Shown piece after piece: positions 4,706 through 8,486 of a stretch of DNA of 8,486 nucleotides. Below the pieces are notes generated by a model. That model saw only the letters and a program-made list of their open reading frames with translations, was not told the origin of the DNA and made no database searches. Position 1 is the first letter of the stretch. Every line of letters begins with the position of its first letter. The stretch lies in assembly GCA_003486785.1 (NCBI GenBank), contig DNFZ01000064.1, positions 1-8,486 of the forward strand, in the 5' to 3' direction. Source of the stretch: Clostridiales bacterium. GTDB taxonomy: Bacteria > Bacillota > Clostridia > Christensenellales > CAG-138. A program made the translations under genes and the position numbers.

Positions 4706-7042
4706 ATGAGAATACTATTGGCAAAAAACAGCGGCTTCTGCTTTGGGGTGCGACGCGCGGTCGAGATGGCCGAGCAGTGCGCAGCGCAGGGGAAGACGGT
4801 CTATACATACGGCAATATCATCCACAACGATAGCGTGGTGCGCGAGCTGGCCGAAAAAGGCGTACACTCGATTGAGAATCTGGAGAGCCTGAGCGATGGA
4901 GATACGCTGATCATCCGCGCGCACGGCGCGCCGCCTGCGGTCTATACGGCTTGCGAGGCGCGGGGCATCCGGCTGATCGACGCGACGTGCCCGTATGTCA
5001 AGCGCATCCACAAAATCGTGCAGGAAGCCGCCCGTGAGGGCAACGCCGTGCTTATCGCCGGCAAAGCGGATCATCCCGAGGTCATCGGCATCCGTGGCTG
5101 GGCGGGCGAGCGCGCGTATGTGCTAGAGACGGAAGCGGATGTGCAAAACCTGCCTCCCATCGAAAAAGCGGCGCTGGTTGCGCAGACCACGCTGCCGGAG
5201 GAGACTTTTTTTGCCATCAAGAAGGCCATTGCAGCGCGGTTTTCAGGGTCGCTGCCGCTCATTGTTTCAAACACGATTTGCGACACAACGCGGGATCGCC
5301 AAAATGAAGCGGAGGAGATTTCGCGGCGCAGCGCGCGCATGCTCGTGCTCGGTTCCAAATCCAGCGCAAACACGCAAAAGCTGGTAGAAATATGCAAAAA
5401 ATACTGCAAAAATACAGAAAACATCGATACTTGCGACAAACTTTTTCTTGATAAATTGCCATCCGATGATATAATAGGTATTGTTGCGGGCGCATCGACG
5501 CCGGACCGGATGATTAGGGAGGTACTACAAGTAATGAGCGAACAGGAAAAAACGACGATCGAGACCATTGAAGCGGAAGCTCCCGCCGAGGAAATCGTCG
5601 TACCCCAGGTAACCGAAGAAGTCGAGGCGATTGTGGAAGCGCCCGAAGCCACAGCGCAGACGACGGCCGAACCCATGCCGGATCACGAAGACAATTCCGA
5701 CTTTGCATCCGCGTTTGAAAAAACAATGACGCGCATTCATAACGGACAGGTACTCGAAGGAACGGTCATCTCCGTCGTAGACGGCGAGGTTTTCGTCAAT
5801 GTCGGCTACAAGTCGGATGGCGTGATTCCCGTGGGCGAGCTTTCCAGCGATTCTGATGTGAAAGCCGAAGACCTGTTTAAGGAAGGCGATACCATCGAAG
5901 TCGAAGTCACCAAGGTGAACGACGGAGACGGCAACGTACTCCTCTCCCGTAAAAATGTTGAAAGCAAAAAACTCTGGGATGAGCTGCTCAGCCAGGAGAA
6001 CATCGAGGAGACAATCTTCGAGGCCGTCGGCAAAGAGGTCGTCAAAGGCGGTATGATTGCCGATATCAGCGGCATTCGCGCGTTTGTTCCCGCGTCCCAG
6101 GTTTCCACAAAGTATATCGAGAACCTCAGTGAGTTCGTTGGTCAGCCCATGCGGCTCAAGGTTCTGGAAGTAGATCGCCAGAGAAAGCGCATTGTCGCCT
6201 CTCAAAAGCAGGTTCTTCTCGCGGAAGCCGCCGCCGAGCGGCGCGGCAAGTGGGAAACGCTTGTGGTTGGCAGCAAGGTCAACGGCATTGTGCGCAGAAT
6301 CGCCGATTTCGGCGCGTTTGTGGACATTGGCGGCATCGACGGGCTCGTGCATGTGACCGACGCGGCTTGGGGGCGTGTGAAGCATCCCTCGGACGTGTTT
6401 GAGATCGGTCAGGAGATCGAAGTGCTCATTCTCAACGTGGATGTTGAAAAAGAGCGCGTGTCGCTTGGCTATAAGCAGCTGCAGCCCAAGCCCTGGATGC
6501 TTGCGGGCGAGAAGTATGCCGTCGGTTCCATCGTAGAAGGCAAAGTTGTCCGCATCGTACCGTTCGGCGCGTTTGTTGCGCTCGAGAGCACGATCGACGG
6601 GCTCATCCATATCTCGCAGGTTTCCGTCCATCGCATTGCGAAGGTGGAGGACGAGCTCAAGGTTGGCGACGTGGTTCGCTGCAAGGTGCTCGAGGTCAGC
6701 CCCGAAGCCAAGCGTATCAGCCTCAGCCGCAAGGAAGCGCTCATCGATGAGGATCCCGTGCTTGCCGAGCAGCTCGCTGCCGAGAAGGCCGAGCGGGATC
6801 GCCAGTATGCCGAACGGCAGGAGCAGCGTCAGCAGCAGCGTGATTCGCAGCAGTCGCAGTCCCAGCAGCGTTCGGATAGACCCGAGCGCGCGCCCCGCAC
6901 CGCGAGCGGTGATCGCTCCTCGCGGGACGGTGGAGACCGCCGCCGCCGCGCCAATGAGGACGGCGATTATGAACTGCCGCCGGTTCAGGAAGCAAAAACG
7001 TCTCTCGCGTCGCTCTTTGAAGGCATCAAGGTCGACGAGTAA
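4706..7042 (+). CDS. ispH: IspH-ribosomal protein S1 fusion (HMBPP reductase / S1)
   Basis: One 778-residue frame holds two proteins. Residues 1-276 are IspH, the [4Fe-4S] enzyme that reduces HMBPP to IPP and DMAPP in the last MEP-pathway step. The cluster cysteines are Cys12 (GFCFGVRRA), Cys95 (DATCPYV) and Cys192 (NTICDTT); His40, His73 (RAHGAP), His123 and Glu125 (DHPEVIG) and GSKSSANT (216-223) complete the active site. An acidic linker (about 280-335) follows, then four S1 RNA-binding domains (about 346-415, 434-502, 520-590 and 605-676); S1 helps mRNA bind to the 30S subunit. The tail (about 684-755) is rich in Gln, Arg and Ser, and the end is LPPVQEAKTSLASLFEGIKVDE-like, with acidic last residues. 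AGG (4696-4698) precedes ATG 4706, so the ribosome site is weak. Fusions of this kind are known in Clostridia. An internal promoter and start (separate entries) may give free S1. Confidence 0.95.
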   Translation: MRILLAKNSGFCFGVRRAVEMAEQCAAQGKTVYTYGNIIHNDSVVRELAEKGVHSIENLESLSDGDTLIIRAHGAPPAVYTACEARGIRLIDATCPYVKRIHKIVQEAAREGNAVLIAGKADHPEVIGIRGWAGERAYVLETEADVQNLPPIEKAALVAQTTLPEETFFAIKKAIAARFSGSLPLIVSNTICDTTRDRQNEAEEISRRSARMLVLGSKSSANTQKLVEICKKYCKNTENIDTCDKLFLDKLPSDDIIGIVAGASTPDRMIREVLQVMSEQEKTTIETIEAEAPAEEIVVPQVTEEVEAIVEAPEATAQTTAEPMPDHEDNSDFASAFEKTMTRIHNGQVLEGTVISVVDGEVFVNVGYKSDGVIPVGELSSDSDVKAEDLFKEGDTIEVEVTKVNDGDGNVLLSRKNVESKKLWDELLSQENIEETIFEAVGKEVVKGGMIADISGIRAFVPASQVSTKYIENLSEFVGQPMRLKVLEVDRQRKRIVASQKQVLLAEAAAERRGKWETLVVGSKVNGIVRRIADFGAFVDIGGIDGLVHVTDAAWGRVKHPSDVFEIGQEIEVLILNVDVEKERVSLGYKQLQPKPWMLAGEKYAVGSIVEGKVVRIVPFGAFVALESTIDGLIHISQVSVHRIAKVEDELKVGDVVRCKVLEVSPEAKRISLSRKEALIDEDPVLAEQLAAEKAERDRQYAERQEQRQQQRDSQQSQSQQRSDRPERAPRTASGDRSSRDGGDRRRRANEDGDYELPPVQEAKTSLASLFEGIKVDE
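5448..5475 (+). promoter_or_regulatory. Putative internal promoter ahead of the S1 half
   Basis: TTGATA (5448-5453), a 16-nt spacer and a perfect TATAAT (5470-5475), preceded by TGA for an extended -10, lie inside the coding sequence near the end of the IspH domain. The predicted start is about 5482, roughly 50 nt before the internal ATG at 5534. The surrounding 5388-5480 stretch is much richer in A and T than the rest of the gene, and it uses two successive ATA Ile codons. That is consistent with a signal constraint but could also reflect the Lys/Asn/Ile-rich protein sequence. Not experimentally shown. Confidence 0.55.
5516..5536 (+). promoter_or_regulatory. Internal ribosome-binding site and ATG for free S1
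   Basis: AGGGAGG (5516-5522), a strong Shine-Dalgarno, lies 11 nt before an in-frame ATG (5534-5536, Met277 of the fusion). The following residues SEQEKTTIE look like a natural N-terminus, and this is exactly where IspH homology ends (RMIREVLQV). Initiation here would give a 502-residue S1 with the acidic linker, four S1 domains and the tail. The bases around the ATG read TAATG, a stop/start overlap typical of adjacent operon genes, but in a shifted frame. Confidence 0.6.
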
Positions 7043-7065
7043 GCGCATTATTCTTACAGCCATCA

Positions 7066-7100
7066 CAAAGAACCACCCTGACAGGTGGTTCTTTGCTTGT
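7066..7100 (+). terminator. Intrinsic terminator after the ispH-S1 fusion
   Basis: A perfect 12-bp stem (CAAAGAACCACC at 7066-7077 with its complement at 7084-7095, loop CTGACA) lies 23 nt after the TAA. The T content after the stem is modest (CTTTGCTTGT, partly within the stem), so efficiency may be incomplete. Position and stem quality make a terminator the best reading. Confidence 0.75.
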
Positions 7101-7120
7101 GAAGAATCCTCTCATGCTGC

Positions 7121-7158
7121 AATCGATTCGAAAATCGATCGACCGAGGTTCGATTTTT
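7121..7158. other. Palindromic hairpin region upstream of the GtrA-family gene
   Basis: Two alternative inverted repeats share one arm. ATCGATT (7122-7128) pairs with AATCGAT (7133-7139) over a 4-nt loop. AAAATCGA (7131-7138) pairs with TCGATTTT (7150-7157) and is followed by a further T. The second could act as a backup + strand terminator, or the array could be an operator or attenuator. Sequence alone does not decide. It ends directly before the -35 box of the next promoter. Confidence 0.5.
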
Positions 7159-7159
7159 A

Positions 7160-7188
7160 TTGTGCAAAAACGCTTGGATTGCTATACT
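7160..7188 (+). promoter_or_regulatory. Promoter of the GtrA-family gene
   Basis: TTGTGC (7160-7165), a 17-nt spacer and TATACT (7183-7188) with TG at 7180-7181 shifted by one C (TTGC before the box) resemble an extended -10 promoter. The usual 7-nt distance puts the transcription start at about A7195, which is the A of the predicted start codon. Confidence 0.55.
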
Positions 7189-7194
7189 GATGCT

Positions 7195-7638
7195 ATGCGA
7201 AAAAATAGGAACGACGATGCAACGAGCTGGAACGATCGGATTCCGGTTCAAGCGATCAAATACGGATTGGCGGCTTTTGGCGGCTTCGCTGCGGACTATG
7301 CGGCTCTGCTCGCGCTCAAAGAGTGGGCGGGGCTGCACTATCTCGCCGCGGTGCCGATTGCATTCCTGCTCGGCATAGCGGTCAACTACCTCATCGGCAT
7401 CTGGGTCGTGTTTCGCCGGGGAAATCTGCCGCTGATGAAGGAGCTTGCGCTGTTTATAACCGTCTCCCTGCTTGCGCTCGCCATCACCGAGGGCAGCATG
7501 TTTACGCTGACCGACCTTTTGCGGATTGACTATCGCATTTCGCGGCTGATCACCGGAGCCGTGACATATCTATTCAACTTTTTCGCAAGGAGGTTTGTGA
7601 TCTATCGCGCAAAAATCATATCTTCGATACCCGAATAA
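7195..7638 (+). CDS. GtrA-family small membrane protein
   Basis: The 147-residue product fits the GtrA family (usually 120-150 residues), four-helix membrane proteins linked to moving or modifying lipid-bound sugars, for example undecaprenyl-phosphate glucose in O-antigen or teichoic-acid glucosylation. Four hydrophobic segments are visible: about 20-43 (IKYGLAAFGGFAADYAALLA), 47-73 (with NYLIGIWVVFRRG, 64-76), 82-100 and 117-136. The family-typical end NFFARRFVIYR is at 128-138. No glycosyltransferase gene is adjacent in the window, so the sugar and acceptor are unknown. The frame is open back to 7093 (TTG), but that extension crosses the terminator and hairpins and does not look like GtrA, so ATG 7195 is chosen. 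It has no Shine-Dalgarno; the predicted transcription start coincides with it. Confidence 0.85.
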   Translation: MRKNRNDDATSWNDRIPVQAIKYGLAAFGGFAADYAALLALKEWAGLHYLAAVPIAFLLGIAVNYLIGIWVVFRRGNLPLMKELALFITVSLLALAITEGSMFTLTDLLRIDYRISRLITGAVTYLFNFFARRFVIYRAKIISSIPE

Positions 7639-7660
7639 TGGGGTTGATCATCCGAAGATG

Positions 7661-7700
7661 TAAAAAAGACGGAAGCAATTTGTTGGCTTCCGTCTTTGTT
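7661..7700. terminator. Bidirectional terminator between convergent genes
   Basis: A perfect 12-bp stem (AAAGACGGAAGC at 7665-7676 with its complement at 7686-7697, 9-nt loop) is flanked by TTTGTTTG on the + side. On the - strand the stem runs into a TTTTTT tract. It lies 22 nt after the GtrA-family stop and about 24 nt after the VanW gene stop, so it can serve both genes. The - strand direction looks stronger. Confidence 0.88.
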
Positions 7701-7723
7701 TGCTGAGATGTCGATCATTACTC

Positions 7724-8486
7724 CTATGGTGATGTGCTAGGTATTGGAGTAGGCGTGGGAATCGGCGTTGGCGTTGGCTGTGTGCCGATCTGCTTTCGCA
7801 GCGGGTTGCCGGGGTAGATGTCTTCGTAAAGAAAAATCTCGTCTACCTTTGTGCCGTTTACATATTTGTCGATATATAGCTGCACGACAAAGCGCGAGCG
7901 CGCTTCCGCGAGTATCTTCTCTTCGCCGATGAAGAGATTCTTGGTCTCGGTGATCTCATCCGCTCCCGGCGGCTCTTCCGAAACCACGACGACGCGGGAC
8001 TTATACTCTGCGCCGTCCGGCAGCGCGGCTCCGTAGATTACGATGGTCAGGTCGCGCTTGCGACTGGAGGCCATCTTGTTATTGGCGTAATACGCGAAGA
8101 TGTAAACCGGGAAGTCCGAGTTGTTTGTAAACTTAAAATCGATATTGCCGGTATCGACCGTCGCATCCAGCCCCATCTGAACATAGGTGGAAGGGATGGT
8201 GTGCCGCTTTCTTTGAAACGAGAAATACGGATACGCCTGCAACAGCGCGTTGTACAGCGCGGTGCTTGTCTGGCAGACGCCGCCGCCATACTGCAAATTG
8301 AACCTGTCTCCGCCGAAGATGCCGTTTGCTTCCTTCCAGCCGTTCTTCTCGGTACGGTCTCCAACCACGTCGTTAAAGCTCCAGGTGCGTCCGGGGTTCA
8401 CCGTCTGATTGTTGATCTTGTTGGCCGATTTTTCAACGTTAAACGCACGGTTGGGAATCAGCACGTTGCGCTGTTCTTCGGTATCT
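7724..8486 (-). CDS. VanW-domain protein, C-terminal part (partial at the window edge)
   Basis: The - strand frame is open to the window edge and stops at 7724-7726, giving about 253 visible residues; the N-terminus lies outside. A GTG at 8464 opens a frame, but coding sequence continues upstream (DTEEQRN), so it is not taken as the start. VanW-family hallmarks are clear: NRAFNVEKSANKINNQTVNPG, then WSFNDVVGDRT, then YGGGVCQTSTALYNALL with its conserved Cys, RHTIPSTYVQMGLDATVD and DFKFTNNSDFPVYI. VanW was named from some vancomycin-resistance clusters, but family members are common in Firmicutes, are usually surface or exported proteins, and have no established biochemical role. The protein ends in a Pro/Thr tail (QPTPTPIPTPTPIPSTSP) like a wall-spanning or flexible linker. 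No neighbouring van genes are seen, so a resistance role is not claimed. Confidence 0.9.
   Translation of the reverse strand, partial: DTEEQRNVLIPNRAFNVEKSANKINNQTVNPGRTWSFNDVVGDRTEKNGWKEANGIFGGDRFNLQYGGGVCQTSTALYNALLQAYPYFSFQRKRHTIPSTYVQMGLDATVDTGNIDFKFTNNSDFPVYIFAYYANNKMASSRKRDLTIVIYGAALPDGAEYKSRVVVVSEEPPGADEITETKNLFIGEEKILAEARSRFVVQLYIDKYVNGTKVDEIFLYEDIYPGNPLRKQIGTQPTPTPIPTPTPIPSTSP

Noticed and set aside
5393..5415. Tandem TGCAAAAAATAC / TGCAAAAATAC in the ispH part as a regulatory repeat
   Set aside because: The copies encode the Cys-Lys-rich CKKYCKN stretch that seems usual in clostridial IspH, and the imperfect repeat is explained by repeated Cys-Lys codons.
5525..7066. A 513-codon open frame on the - strand opposite the S1 half
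   Set aside because: The + strand has unmistakable S1 domains across the whole interval. The antisense frame shows no domain and is explained by the GC-rich codon use of the real gene.
7093..7194. N-terminal extension of the GtrA-family protein from a TTG
   Set aside because: The start lies within the terminator stem, the extra 34 residues cover hairpins and the promoter, and they do not resemble the family's N-terminus.
7724..8486. A vancomycin-resistance gene
   Set aside because: VanW domains are widespread in Firmicutes without van clusters. No vanH/A/X or vanR/S gene is in the window, so resistance is not supported.

Overview
The window carries a compact, moderately GC-rich bacterial chromosomal segment that reads as a Clostridia-type (Firmicutes) genome. 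The strongest clue is a single open frame joining IspH (LytB) to ribosomal protein S1, a fusion known from Clostridia. It sits in the order cmk - plsC - ispH/S1, next to a BaiN/HI0933-type flavoprotein and an RpiR-type regulator. A VanW-domain protein and A/T-tract intrinsic terminators fit the same group. Genus or species cannot be fixed from the sequence. No tRNA, rRNA, CRISPR array, insertion sequence or phage gene is seen.

Layout. (1) 1-159: C-terminal tail of a membrane protein whose start lies outside the window, followed by a strong intrinsic terminator. (2) 231-7100: a co-directional + strand block opened by a good promoter: surE, an RpiR-family regulator, a BaiN/HI0933-family flavoprotein (4-nt overlap with the regulator), cmk, plsC, and the ispH-S1 fusion, closed by a terminator. 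(3) 7121-7638: a palindromic hairpin region, a promoter and a small GtrA-family membrane protein, possibly on a leaderless mRNA. (4) 7661-7700: a bidirectional terminator between convergent genes. (5) 7724-8486, - strand: the C-terminal part of a VanW-domain protein with a Pro/Thr-rich tail.

How the genes relate. The main block is mostly housekeeping: nucleotide metabolism (SurE, Cmk), phospholipid synthesis (PlsC), isoprenoid synthesis (IspH) and translation (S1). The regulator and flavoprotein overlap and are probably co-expressed; their substrate cannot be read from sequence.

Three observations stand out. First, a near-consensus extended -10 promoter and a strong Shine-Dalgarno plus ATG lie inside the fusion ORF, at the IspH/S1 boundary, so free S1 may be made as well as the fused protein. 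Second, the last 17 codons of cmk, stop included, are repeated in diverged form exactly 99 nt downstream and in the same frame. Third, the GtrA-family gene appears to have its transcription start at the A of its ATG. None of these amounts to a clearly new multi-gene system. They are local architectural oddities in an otherwise ordinary region.
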